A stretch of DNA of 64,000 nucleotides from Collinsella stercoris DSM 13279 (GTDB taxonomy: Bacteria; Actinomycetota; Coriobacteriia; Coriobacteriales; Coriobacteriaceae), in the NCBI RefSeq assembly GCF_020735465.1, contig NZ_CP085935.1, positions 2,170,001-2,234,000 on the forward strand. Direction: 5' to 3'. Under the pieces are notes generated by a model. The model saw nothing but the letters and a program-made list of their open reading frames with translations. It did no database searches and was not told the origin of the DNA. Shown here one piece after another: positions 35,354-44,097 of the stretch (position 1 is the first letter of the stretch; each line of letters starts with the position of its first letter). The position numbers and the translations under genes were made by a program.

Positions 35354-37285
35354 ATGGCGCAGGGAACGATGCGGGACCGGGAGGCCGTTATGGGCGCTGT
35401 CGGGGACGCCGTCCGGAATGGTGCTGGGGAGGACGCTGTGAGCGGTGCTGGGGAGGACGCCGTACGCGCTGCCGCGGAAGACACCCGGAGCGGTGCCGGG
35501 GAGGCTCTCGTGAGCGGTGCTGTGAGCGGCGTCGGAGAGGTTGCCGTGCGCGCCGTCGGGGGCGCCATCCGGAATGCGATGGGGGAGACGCCCCATGATG
35601 CGCGCGGTGGGATGCCGGCGCATCGAGAGTTAACTCTCAGGGCGAAAAACGGCGGAAATGCCGAAAAAAATGCCGCGAAAGTTAACTCTCGCGGAAAGGG
35701 GCATCGCGTGGTCGCCGATGGGCAGCCGGACGGGGAGCGCGATGGAGGCTCCTCCGCATGCGATGGAGGTGCCTCCATAGGTACGACGCTTTGGCTGGAC
35801 TGTCAGTCGGGCATTGCGGGGGATATGCTCGTCGCCGCTTTGATTGACGTGGCGGAAGATCCCGCGGGGGCGGAGCGCGCCGTGCGCGAGGTCTTGGCGA
35901 GTCTGCCGGTCGAGGGGTTCGCGGTTGAGGTGAGCCGCGTGTACAAGGCCGGCATCGCTTGCCGCGACTTCAACGTGATGCTCGACGCGGCACACGAGAA
36001 CCATGATCACGATATGGAATATCTGCACGGAGGCGGCGGGGGAGCACTTGCCGCCCGTTCGGCATGCGACCATGCGCTCCACGAGCACGCCCACGAGCAC
36101 GCCCACGAGCACGCCCACGAGCACGCCCACGAGCACGCCCACGAGCACGCCCACGAGCACGCCCACGAGCACGCCCACGAGCACCGCGGGCTTGCCGAGG
36201 TCGAGGCGCTGATCGCCGCAGCATCCATGACGCCCGCCGCACGCGCGATTGCCCTGCGAGCGTTCCGCATCCTCGCGTCTGCCGAGGCGGCGGCCCATGG
36301 CACCACGATCGACCAGGTGCATTTCCACGAGGTGGGTGCCGTCGACTCCATCGTCGACATCATTTCGGCGGCCGTGCTCTTCGACTATCTGCACATCGAG
36401 CGCGTGATCGTCCCTCAGCTCGTCGACGGCCATGGAACCGTGCGCTGCCAGCACGGCATCATTCCGGTCCCGGTCCCGGCGACGCTCAACATCTGTCGGG
36501 AGAACGGCCTGCCGCTCGGCATCTGCGATGTGGAAGGCGAGCTCGTCACACCCACGGGCGCCGCGCTGGCGGCGGCGGTCGTGACTGGCTTTGACCTCCC
36601 GGAGCGCTCTGTCGTGCGCCGTGTTGGCCTGGGTGCCGGCAAGCGCTCGTACAGCCGTCCGTCCATTCTACGCGCATTGATTGTCGAGCCGATTAACGGC
36701 AGTACGGGCACGAAGCCCCAGCCCTGTGCCACGTCTGGGGGCGCGGAAGGCGACCCCGGGCGTGCGACGCTCGGTGAGCGCGAGGACGATCGCGTCCCGC
36801 TCCGCCGTCCCGCCGCCCCGCACTCCCACGAGCTCACCGCGCCCACATCAGTCGTGAAGCTCGAGTGCGACATCGATGACGCGACGGGGGAGGAACTGGG
36901 CTACGTTGCCGAGCTGTTGCGCGAGGCCGGTGCCCGCGAGGTCCACTGGCTGCCCATCTTTACCAAAAAGGGACGCCCGGCCTATCAACTGCAGGTCATC
37001 TGCGTGCCCGAGGACGTAGCGCGTATGGAGTCCGTCATCTTCCGCGAAACGCCAACGCTGGGTATCCGCCGCGTTCCCATGGAGCGCACGGTGCTCAGGC
37101 GCCGTCGTCTAACGGTCGAGACTCCATACGGCTCCATCCGCTGCAAGGTGGCAGAGCTTCCCGATGGCTCGGTGCGCGTCGCCCCCGAGTTCGAGGATTG
37201 CCGCGCCGCCGCGCGCGCGTTTGGTGCCCCCTTGCGCGAGGTCATGGCTGCCGCGCGTGGAGCCGTGTCCGGACAAAATGGATAA
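35354..37285 (+). CDS. larC: Nickel insertion protein LarC with odd N-extension and His-rich repeat
   Basis: LarC inserts nickel into the pincer nucleotide. The core begins TLWLDCQSGIAGDML at about residue 144 and runs through VHFHEVGAVDSIVDI, VPVPVPATL and LECDIDDATGE to the end. Two features are unusual. About 140 residues of repetitive, Gly/Ala/Glu-rich sequence precede the core, although AAGGAGG at 35341 supports the far ATG. A 35-residue run of HEHA units (coded at 36080..36184) gives 18 histidines, a probable nickel store. Some LarC are split by a programmed frameshift (L. plantarum); this one is a single frame. Confidence 0.9.
   Translation: MAQGTMRDREAVMGAVGDAVRNGAGEDAVSGAGEDAVRAAAEDTRSGAGEALVSGAVSGVGEVAVRAVGGAIRNAMGETPHDARGGMPAHRELTLRAKNGGNAEKNAAKVNSRGKGHRVVADGQPDGERDGGSSACDGGASIGTTLWLDCQSGIAGDMLVAALIDVAEDPAGAERAVREVLASLPVEGFAVEVSRVYKAGIACRDFNVMLDAAHENHDHDMEYLHGGGGGALAARSACDHALHEHAHEHAHEHAHEHAHEHAHEHAHEHAHEHAHEHRGLAEVEALIAAASMTPAARAIALRAFRILASAEAAAHGTTIDQVHFHEVGAVDSIVDIISAAVLFDYLHIERVIVPQLVDGHGTVRCQHGIIPVPVPATLNICRENGLPLGICDVEGELVTPTGAALAAAVVTGFDLPERSVVRRVGLGAGKRSYSRPSILRALIVEPINGSTGTKPQPCATSGGAEGDPGRATLGEREDDRVPLRRPAAPHSHELTAPTSVVKLECDIDDATGEELGYVAELLREAGAREVHWLPIFTKKGRPAYQLQVICVPEDVARMESVIFRETPTLGIRRVPMERTVLRRRRLTVETPYGSIRCKVAELPDGSVRVAPEFEDCRAAARAFGAPLREVMAAARGAVSGQNG
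36080..36184 (+). repeat. 12-bp tandem repeat coding for HEHA
   Basis: CACGAGCACGCC is repeated 8.75 times almost without change, inside larC. The DNA-level uniformity points to recent expansion, and copy number is likely to vary between strains. Confidence 0.95.
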
Positions 37286-37373
37286 TCGATTAAAAAGAAA
37301 GACGAGTTCTCACGTTCATTTTCTGGGTCGCGGGATGTCTTTCGCTCATATTATGAACTCCTGTGTCAAAATG

Positions 37374-37388
37374 AGGACACATTGTCCT
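37374..37388. promoter_or_regulatory. Candidate methyltransferase operator
   Basis: AGGACACATTGTCCT is a 15-bp inverted repeat (GGACA-N3-TGTCC) 23 bp before the methyltransferase ATG. It closely resembles the site bound by the N-terminal HTH of M.SsoII, a relative that represses its own gene, as I recall it. The stretch around it is AT-rich and carries TATTAT at 37349..37354 as a possible -10. Confidence 0.65.
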
Positions 37389-37411
37389 ATCGGTTATCCA
37401 GAAGGTTTGTT

Positions 37412-38584
37412 ATGCAGTTGTCATCAGGTGAGGTCAAGGCGAAGCGGCAAGAGCTTGGCTTAACTCAGAAGGAGTTTGCCGCCGCTTTGGGCATGGGCTC
37501 CAACGGCGAGCGCACGGTGCGTCGTTGGGAGGCGGGTGAGACGAAGCCTACTGCCGCTGAATCAAAGTACATCTCTACCCTTGGGCATCACGCGCCCTTT
37601 GAGCCCAATGAGGAAAGGGAGCCCGCCTTTACCTTCATAGACCTGTTCGCAGGAATTGGTGGGATTCGTATGCCGTTCCAAGAGCTCGGTGGCGAGTGCG
37701 TCTTTTCTTGCGAGTGGGACAAATTTGCGCAAAAGACCTATCGCATGAACTATGGGGAAACTCCCGCGGGCGATATCCGTGAGGTGGCTGCATCTGACAT
37801 TCCTGACTTTGACGTTCTGCTGGCGGGTTTTCCGTGCCAGCCGTTTTCGTTGGCGGGAGTGTCTAAAAAGCGATCCCTTGGTCGTGCCACGGGTTTCGAA
37901 GACAAAACGCAAGGCACCCTTTTCTTCGAGGTCGCTCGCATCTTGAACGAAAAACGCCCAAAGGCGTTCCTGCTCGAGAACGTAAAGAACTTGGTCAGTC
38001 ACGACCGTGGCAACACATTTGATGTCATAATGCAGGTTTTACAGGATGAGCTCGGATATCACGTCCACTACAAGGTCTTGGATTCCAAAGGCTGGACTTG
38101 TCAGCACCGCGAGCGCATTTACATCGTTGGCTTTCGAGACGACGTTGATTTCTCATGGGACGATCTCGATTGCCCGCAGAATGGGCAGAAGGCTGCGGAG
38201 ATCTTAGAGACGGACGTCGATGATCGATATGTTCTCTCCGATAAGCTGTGGTCGTATCTTAAAGCCTACAAAGCCAAGCACGAAGCGGCTGGAAACGGAT
38301 TCGGCTACGGTCTCATAACCCCTTCGGATACTACGAGGACGCTCTCCGCGCGTTATCATAAGGACGGAAGTGAGATCCTCGTTTCGCGTGGCGAGGGGCT
38401 GAATCCCCGCAAGCTGACTCCAAGGGAATGCGCGCGACTGCAAGGGTTTCCCGATCAATTCATTATTCCGGTCTCCGACACCCAGGCCTACCGCCAGTTC
38501 GGCAATTCCGTGACGGTCCCTGTCATTCGCTCGGTGGCCAAGCTTATGATGGAGGCGTGTCAGGATGGATTACGGGGCGCTTAG
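37412..38584 (+). CDS. DNA (cytosine-5-)-methyltransferase, EcoRII/Dcm type
   Basis: A 390-residue C5 methyltransferase with an N-terminal XRE-like HTH (about 6-57, LTQKEFAAALGM and RTVRRWEAGE). Catalytic motifs in order: FIDLFAGIGG (I), GFPCQPFSLAG (IV, Cys142), ENVKNL (VI), QHRERIYIVG (VIII), LTPRECARLQGFP (IX) and GNSVTVPV (X). With the EcoRII-like nuclease overlapping by 20 bp, the likely target is CCWGG. GC content is clearly lower than in flanking genes, a sign of transfer. The HTH probably autoregulates the operon. Confidence 0.93.
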   Translation: MQLSSGEVKAKRQELGLTQKEFAAALGMGSNGERTVRRWEAGETKPTAAESKYISTLGHHAPFEPNEEREPAFTFIDLFAGIGGIRMPFQELGGECVFSCEWDKFAQKTYRMNYGETPAGDIREVAASDIPDFDVLLAGFPCQPFSLAGVSKKRSLGRATGFEDKTQGTLFFEVARILNEKRPKAFLLENVKNLVSHDRGNTFDVIMQVLQDELGYHVHYKVLDSKGWTCQHRERIYIVGFRDDVDFSWDDLDCPQNGQKAAEILETDVDDRYVLSDKLWSYLKAYKAKHEAAGNGFGYGLITPSDTTRTLSARYHKDGSEILVSRGEGLNPRKLTPRECARLQGFPDQFIIPVSDTQAYRQFGNSVTVPVIRSVAKLMMEACQDGLRGA

Positions 38585-39782
38585 CAGTTATTTTGACGGC
38601 GCTGTGGCCAAGACGCTTGCAGACGTCGACATCGATGCAAGTAAAAGCAACCAGCATGAATTTAACGGCACCCGGCCCTTGAGGTCGTTGTTTGGCGATG
38701 ATGATATTCGCGACATCTGCACCACGTTCGCTTACATGTGCGATGACGCGGAGCCCGAAATGTGCGACGGTACGGTGACTTGGTACGATGCGCGCCGCAG
38801 TCACCCTACCCGCACTGAGTACCGCCTCTACTACAAAGACAACGCTGCGATACGACTCGCATCGGCCGGGGACCTCATGGTGCTTGCCAACTCGGATGAT
38901 CTGGGTTTGCTTATCCTGTTTGCGAAGAGGGGGTCGAACATCGAATCTCAGTTGAGGTGGCTGTTCGGCTTTGGGGAGCCCGATCGCTCGGGCTATGCAG
39001 TGTCTAAGGGCGAACGGAATAGAATTGGTGCAGTCGCCTCCCGTATCTTGGCGATGATCGGCATCGAGACACGTGTGCCGCTAAGCGCCGACGCCTATCT
39101 AGAAGATATGGTCGAGAGGTTTGGCGGTGCGTTCCCGCGGGGCATTGATTTCACGGAGTACTCCGTATCCACTCTGGACGATCTTGACTGGAGGGGCAAC
39201 CCCGATCGCAGCCTCTTGGCATGTTACGAGCGTGAGGAAATGCTCTTCAAAGTGTTTGAGCGTCATTTGCTTGAGAGGGATTTGGCTCCTTACTTAAATG
39301 GGGTTCTTGACGTCGACGGCATCCTCAAGACCACCATGTCGACGTTCCAGCGCAGGAAGTCGCGTGCGGGCACGGCATTTGAGCATCAACTTGAGTTTCT
39401 GTTCAAAGGACGGGGTATCCGATATTCATCGCAGCCGTATACGGAGGGTAAGTCAAAACCGGATTTCATCTTTCCCTCCATTGAGTGTTATCGAGACGAT
39501 GCATTTCCGCCAGATTGCCTTACGATGCTCGGCGCGAAAACAACCATCAAAGAGCGCTGGAGACAGGTTCTTGAGGAGGCCAATCGTATAGCGCATAAGC
39601 ATCTCATTACTCTTGAGCCTGCAGTGAGCGTGGATTATACGAATGCCATGCGAGCCAGTAGCCTCCAGCTTGTTGTGCCCCACGAGTTATTTGCCACCTA
39701 CACCACCTCTCAGCAGGAATGGTTGATGGATGTTGCCTCCTTCTGCTCCATGGTTGAAGAGCGGCAAAGCGAGCTGGACTAA
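38565..39782 (+). CDS. EcoRII-like type II restriction endonuclease
   Basis: A 405-residue protein, the length of EcoRII. The N-terminal part (to about 170) would be the effector-binding domain. The C-terminal nuclease domain shows AGTAFEHQLEFLF, KPDFIFPS near residue 300 and LGAKTTIKERWRQVL near 323, matching the PD-(D/E)xK core of EcoRII-C. EcoRII needs two CCWGG sites (type IIE). The gene starts inside the methyltransferase gene. AT-rich like its partner; no Vsr repair gene is adjacent. Confidence 0.9.
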   Translation: MDYGALSSYFDGAVAKTLADVDIDASKSNQHEFNGTRPLRSLFGDDDIRDICTTFAYMCDDAEPEMCDGTVTWYDARRSHPTRTEYRLYYKDNAAIRLASAGDLMVLANSDDLGLLILFAKRGSNIESQLRWLFGFGEPDRSGYAVSKGERNRIGAVASRILAMIGIETRVPLSADAYLEDMVERFGGAFPRGIDFTEYSVSTLDDLDWRGNPDRSLLACYEREEMLFKVFERHLLERDLAPYLNGVLDVDGILKTTMSTFQRRKSRAGTAFEHQLEFLFKGRGIRYSSQPYTEGKSKPDFIFPSIECYRDDAFPPDCLTMLGAKTTIKERWRQVLEEANRIAHKHLITLEPAVSVDYTNAMRASSLQLVVPHELFATYTTSQQEWLMDVASFCSMVEERQSELD

Positions 39783-39807
39783 GAGATAGCCTTCAGAAAG
39801 GACGCTC

Positions 39808-40377
39808 ATGAAGATCCTCATCGCCTCGGACATTCACGGCTCGGCCTATTGGGCGGAGCGGCTCATCGAGGCAATCGATGCCGAACGGCCCGATCGCGTG
39901 GTGCTGTTGGGGGACCTGCTGTATCACGGCCCGCGCAACGACCTGCCGCGCGACTATGCGCCCAAGCGCGTGATTCCGCTGCTCAACGACTTGGCGGCGA
40001 CGGGCCGCTTGACGGCGGTGCGCGGCAATTGCGAGGCGGAAGTCGACCAGATGGTGCTCGACGTGCCCTGCATGGCGGACAGCTCGATGCTGGTGGACGA
40101 CCATGGGCGCACGTTGTTCTTTACGCACGGGCACGTATTTGGCGCGGGTCTGCACAACAGCGTGGACAACGTGCCGGCGTTGCCGCAAGGCGCGGCGCTC
40201 GTGTACGGCCACACGCACATCAAGGTGAACCAAGAAAGCGCAGGGCATCCCGGCCTGTGGCTGTTCAACCCGGGCAGCGTGTCCATCCCCAAGGACGGCA
40301 CGCACAGCTACGGTATCTACGAGAGCGGCTTGCCGGTTGAACAGGCGTTCAGGCACGTGGTTTTGGAGGAGCGGTAA
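39808..40377 (+). CDS. yfcE: YfcE-type phosphodiesterase
   Basis: A 189-residue metallophosphoesterase with SDIHGSAYWAE, LLGDLLYHGPRND (the conserved HGP loop), RGNCEAEVDQM, FTHGHVF and YGHTHIK dimetal motifs. The family cleaves phosphodiester bonds such as bis-pNPP; the cellular substrate is unsettled. GC rises back to host level here, so the R-M island ends before it. Its stop overlaps mazG by 1 nt (TAATG). Confidence 0.93.
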   Translation: MKILIASDIHGSAYWAERLIEAIDAERPDRVVLLGDLLYHGPRNDLPRDYAPKRVIPLLNDLAATGRLTAVRGNCEAEVDQMVLDVPCMADSSMLVDDHGRTLFFTHGHVFGAGLHNSVDNVPALPQGAALVYGHTHIKVNQESAGHPGLWLFNPGSVSIPKDGTHSYGIYESGLPVEQAFRHVVLEER

Positions 40378-41249
40378 TGGCAGAGTGGAAAGAGACGGGC
40401 GCGGGGAGCCTGGCGGGGATCACGCGCGACACGTCGACGCTGGTGGACGCGCGCGACGAGATGCAGCAGCTCGTCGAGACCATCTGGCGGCTGCGTCAGC
40501 CCGACGGCTGCCCGTGGGATCGTAAGCAGACCCACGCCTCCATTGCCAAGAACATGATCGAGGAGGCCTACGAGGCGGTCGATTGCATCGAGGCGGACGA
40601 CGCCGCCCATTTGCGCGAGGAACTGGGTGACGTGCTCATGCAGGTGGTGCTCCATGCCCAGATCGCTGCCGATGCGGGTGCCTTCACCATGGCCGACATC
40701 GCACGGGACATCAACGAAAAGCTCGTTCGCCGTCATCCGCACGTGTTCGGCTCGACGGCGGCGCAGGCGAGTTCGGCAGACGACGTGCTGGCGATCTGGG
40801 ACAGCGTGAAGCTTGCCGAGAAGGGTGCCAAGGACGAGGGCGCTGTGGAGTCCGGCGAGCGCCCCGAGGGGCTGCTCGATGGTGTTCCCCGTGCGTTGCC
40901 CGCGCTCATGCAGGCGCAAAAGGTGTCGCGCAAGGCTGCTGCCGTGGGGTTCGAGTGGGAGACGACCGCCGACGTGTGGGACAAGGTCGCCGAGGAGCGC
41001 GCGGAGTTCGAGGCGGAGCCCGCCGGTAGCGAGGCCCGCGAGCTCGAGTTCGGCGATATGCTCTTCGCCTTGGTGAATGTGGCGCGCCGCGAGGGCGTCG
41101 ACGCCGAGAGCGCGCTGCGGGCGAGCACGGCGAAGTTCCGCGCCCGCTGGTCTGCCATGGAGGACGCCGCCTATAGGCGGGGCCGCCGCATCGAGGACTT
41201 CTCGACAGAGGAGCTCAACGAACTGTGGGATCGCGTTAAGCAGGCGTGA
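40377..41249 (+). CDS. mazG: Nucleoside triphosphate pyrophosphohydrolase MazG
   Basis: A 290-residue two-domain house-cleaning enzyme hydrolysing (d)NTPs to monophosphates. Domain 1 has LRQPDGCPWDRKQTH then EEAYEAVDCIE and EELGDVLMQVV (ExxE...ExxD metal site); domain 2 repeats the fold with EERAEFEAE and LEFGDMLFALVN. The 3' end overlaps the convergent membrane-protein gene by 14 bp. Confidence 0.95.
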   Translation: MAEWKETGAGSLAGITRDTSTLVDARDEMQQLVETIWRLRQPDGCPWDRKQTHASIAKNMIEEAYEAVDCIEADDAAHLREELGDVLMQVVLHAQIAADAGAFTMADIARDINEKLVRRHPHVFGSTAAQASSADDVLAIWDSVKLAEKGAKDEGAVESGERPEGLLDGVPRALPALMQAQKVSRKAAAVGFEWETTADVWDKVAEERAEFEAEPAGSEARELEFGDMLFALVNVARREGVDAESALRASTAKFRARWSAMEDAAYRRGRRIEDFSTEELNELWDRVKQA

Positions 41250-41667
41250 CCTCAAAGCGCAGCCAGTTGACGCCAAATCGAATGCCCGCGCAGGTGAGCG
41301 CCGTGCCCAAGCCGGTGTAGAACACGGCGATGAACACCTCGGGCGCGAGCCCGAGCGAGCGAATGGCGATGCCGCCCGTCATCATGACGGCCATGATGAC
41401 GAATGCCGGGATGTCGAAGAACTTGAGGAAGAAATGGCGCTCATCGGCATACGAGCTGATGCGCGCCGTGTGCTTGACCACGAGCTTGCCGAACACGAAC
41501 ATCCAGAACACGGCGCCGACCGCGACACTGAGCGCGACGTTCAGGATGCTGAGGTGGCCGTTGGCGTACGCCTCGAGGCCGATACGCGCGATGTTGACGC
41601 CGGCGGCGAGCCAGACGAAGCTTGCGATGAGCAGCAGGGTGCGTTTGCTAACGGAGAACAGGGACAT
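41236..41667 (-). CDS. Small four-helix membrane protein
   Basis: A 143-residue protein with four hydrophobic segments (about 12-30, 42-60, 85-105, 112-132) and a charged cytoplasmic loop KHTARISSYADERHFFLKFFDI. I do not recognise a characterised family. The ATG has GGGAGGTCCCC upstream. It converges on and overlaps mazG, and is divergent from the DivIC-like gene. Confidence 0.7.
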   Translation of the reverse strand: MSLFSVSKRTLLLIASFVWLAAGVNIARIGLEAYANGHLSILNVALSVAVGAVFWMFVFGKLVVKHTARISSYADERHFFLKFFDIPAFVIMAVMMTGGIAIRSLGLAPEVFIAVFYTGLGTALTCAGIRFGVNWLRFEVTPA

Positions 41668-41892
41668 GGGGACCTCCCAAAGTGAGACGGGCGGGACGCG
41701 GTACCGTACCGCTATCCGCCCGTGAGGGTTCGTGAAATTTGACAGTGAAATACTGACACTTTGCGTGCGGATTGCAAGTGCGGTGCCCTCAAGGGCCTGG
41801 GAGCGCGCAAAGCCTGCACACATGCGTGCGGGCGCCATGCCATAATGGGTGGCATCAAAGCGCACATACACCCTCAACCGCACAAGGCGCCT

Positions 41893-43104
41893 ATGACGAA
41901 CTCTCAGAACAACCACGAGCGCACTGCCCCTGTTGCAGGCGGCGATCCCGGCAAGACGGGCGATCTTTCCGCCGCCGCGCAGGCCGTGGCGGTGCGCGCC
42001 GCCACAAAGGTCGCGGCGTCGAGGGGCGGCGCTCAACACGTCGCGACCCCGGCGGCATCTGCCCCGGCGTTTGGCGCGACGTCTGCCCCGGCGTCCAACT
42101 CGGCGGTCGCCGGGAAATCGGTCGCCGGAAAATCGGCCCCTCAAAAGGAAGCGCCCGCGCAAGGATCCTCTTCTTCAAAGCCCACGCGGCGCTCGGCGCG
42201 CGGCAGCGATGTCGCCGCCCGCGAAAAACAGGAGCGTCGTGAGACGCGCAGGCACAAGGCCCATGGCTCCGAGCGGACGCCGTCTCGCCGCGCGACCGCT
42301 TCTCGTCGCGGCTCGCGCGCGTCCTCGCAAAACACGACGGAAGCGCGTGCTGGTGCGACCAGCCTGGCACGTGGTGCGGCGGATTCTGCGCGGGGTGCAC
42401 GGCGTCCCGCTTCGGCATCGGGCTCAGCTCGCGAAACGCAGCGCGCCTCGATGAAATACGCGACGGACAACCGCGTTGTGAACTGGCTGTACGACCTCAC
42501 CACGGGGCCCCGTCGGCACTTCTTCTATCTGATCGTGGCGCTGCTGGTGGGCGTGGGCATCTACATGCCCGTTCGCGATTTCTACATCGCGCACCGCACC
42601 GAGGCGATCTTGCAGGAGCAAAAGGCCATTCGCGAGAAATACAACGATTCGCTGGGCAAGGAGGTCGAGAGCCTGCTTTCCCAAGAGGGCATCGAGGACG
42701 CGGCGCGCAGGGACTACGGCATGGTCATGCCCGGAGAGCAGACCATCACCGTGGAGGGCCTGGACGAGGACGGCAACCCCGTGGTGGTTGATGTGAACGA
42801 CCAGGACGGTGAGGATGCTGCGGCGGACGGCGACGGCGGTGACGCGCAGGATCCCTCGACGGCGAACGGCGCGGCGTCCAAGGACAACGCGGGCACGCTC
42901 AAGGGCGAAGACGCCGCAGATAAGAGCAAGACCGGCTCCGATACAACAGATGTCAGCTCGGGCGACACGCCAGTTACCTCGGCGGAGGTTGAGGCGGCGG
43001 AGCGGGCGGTGCTTGAAAACTCCGCTTGGTACTGGAAGGTGCTCGACGCGCTCTTTTTCTTTGACGGTGTCAACGGCATGGCGGTTGTTTCGACGGGAGA
43101 GTAG
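41893..43104 (+). CDS. DivIC/FtsB-like septum formation initiator
   Basis: A 403-residue single-pass membrane protein. A disordered Ala/Ser/Arg-rich cytoplasmic domain (1-190) leads to one membrane segment (about 210-230, FFYLIVALLVGVGIYMPV), a short coiled coil (AILQEQKAIREKYNDSLGKEVESL, shown in part), the REYGMVMPGE-like motif DYGMVMPGE typical of FtsB/DivIC, and an acidic low-complexity tail. It would join the FtsL/FtsQ divisome complex. It lies 3 nt before the Ppx/GppA gene, as often seen in actinobacteria. Start MTNSQNN was chosen for AAGGCG upstream. Confidence 0.82.
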   Translation: MTNSQNNHERTAPVAGGDPGKTGDLSAAAQAVAVRAATKVAASRGGAQHVATPAASAPAFGATSAPASNSAVAGKSVAGKSAPQKEAPAQGSSSSKPTRRSARGSDVAAREKQERRETRRHKAHGSERTPSRRATASRRGSRASSQNTTEARAGATSLARGAADSARGARRPASASGSARETQRASMKYATDNRVVNWLYDLTTGPRRHFFYLIVALLVGVGIYMPVRDFYIAHRTEAILQEQKAIREKYNDSLGKEVESLLSQEGIEDAARRDYGMVMPGEQTITVEGLDEDGNPVVVDVNDQDGEDAAADGDGGDAQDPSTANGAASKDNAGTLKGEDAADKSKTGSDTTDVSSGDTPVTSAEVEAAERAVLENSAWYWKVLDALFFFDGVNGMAVVSTGE

Positions 43105-43107
43105 GAC

Positions 43108-44097
43108 ATGGGGGAAGCGCGCTTTGCGGCAATTGACCTGGGTACGGTGTCGTCGCGCTTGTTGTGCGCGACGGCTCGCGACGGTGTTGTGGTGAACTCG
43201 ACCAAGCGCACGGTGATCACCGATCTGGGCGAGGGCGTGGACGCGTCTGGCGTGTTTGCCCCGGGCGCGATTGAGCGCGTGACGCGTGTGTGCGGCGAGT
43301 TTGTGAACGAGGCCCGCGCGTATGGCGCGACCTGCGTGAGCACGACGCTGACGAGCGCCGCGCGCGATGTCTCAAATGGTGAGGAGCTGCTTGTCCGTCT
43401 GCGCGATTTGGGTCTGGAGCCTCAGGTCATTTCCGGCAACGTGGAGGCGCGGCTTACCTTTTACGGCGTGGCGCACGATTTTCCCGGCGAGCGTATCGCC
43501 GTCGCGGATTCGGGCGGCGGTTCGACTGAGCTCGTGGTGGGCGCGTATGCGCCGAGTGAAGGGAAGCGCGCTTTTGCGCTCGATTGCGCTCAATCGCTCA
43601 ACATAGGTTGTCGGCGCGTGACGGAGCGGTTCTTTGCCCAAGAACCCCCGGCGCAAGATGAGATCGAAGCGGCGGTTGCATGGATGGCCTCGCAGTTTGA
43701 GGCATATTGGAGCGAGCTCCCCGCGCGTCCCGATCGCCTGATCGCGGTGGGCGGTACCGTGACTTCGCTGGTTGCCATGGTTCACGAGCTCGCCGTATAC
43801 GACTCGCATTTTGTGCATCTTCGCGATTTGACAGCGGAACAGGTCGATGACGCTATCGAAATGATGCGGGGTTTGTGCGTTGAGCAGATTGCCGACTTGC
43901 CGGGGATTCAGCCCAAGCGCGCACCGGTGATTTTTGCCGGCGCCGTGATCGTGCGGGAACTAATGCGCGCCGGCGGGTACGAACGGTTGACCGTGAGCGA
44001 AAACAGCCTGCTTGCCGGTGCGGCGGCAACGATTTGCGAGGCGATGACCGGGGACGAGCCCGTAATCGGTTGGGCCCCGACCCTCAGCGCTCTGTAG
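43108..44097 (+). CDS. Exopolyphosphatase / pppGpp phosphohydrolase family
   Basis: A 329-residue ASKHA-fold protein with AAIDLGTVSSRLL (phosphate 1), ADSGGGSTELVVG (phosphate 2) and AVGGTVTSLVA motifs of Ppx/GppA. Only the core two-lobed domain is present; the C-terminal HD region of E. coli Ppx is absent, as in the short actinobacterial Ppx1/Ppx2. Polyphosphate or pppGpp is the likely substrate. Downstream of the septum gene in one operon. Confidence 0.9.
   Translation: MGEARFAAIDLGTVSSRLLCATARDGVVVNSTKRTVITDLGEGVDASGVFAPGAIERVTRVCGEFVNEARAYGATCVSTTLTSAARDVSNGEELLVRLRDLGLEPQVISGNVEARLTFYGVAHDFPGERIAVADSGGGSTELVVGAYAPSEGKRAFALDCAQSLNIGCRRVTERFFAQEPPAQDEIEAAVAWMASQFEAYWSELPARPDRLIAVGGTVTSLVAMVHELAVYDSHFVHLRDLTAEQVDDAIEMMRGLCVEQIADLPGIQPKRAPVIFAGAVIVRELMRAGGYERLTVSENSLLAGAAATICEAMTGDEPVIGWAPTLSAL

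Noticed and set aside
36080..36184. CRISPR-like tandem repeat
   Set aside because: Units are contiguous 12-mers without spacers and code HEHA in frame within larC.
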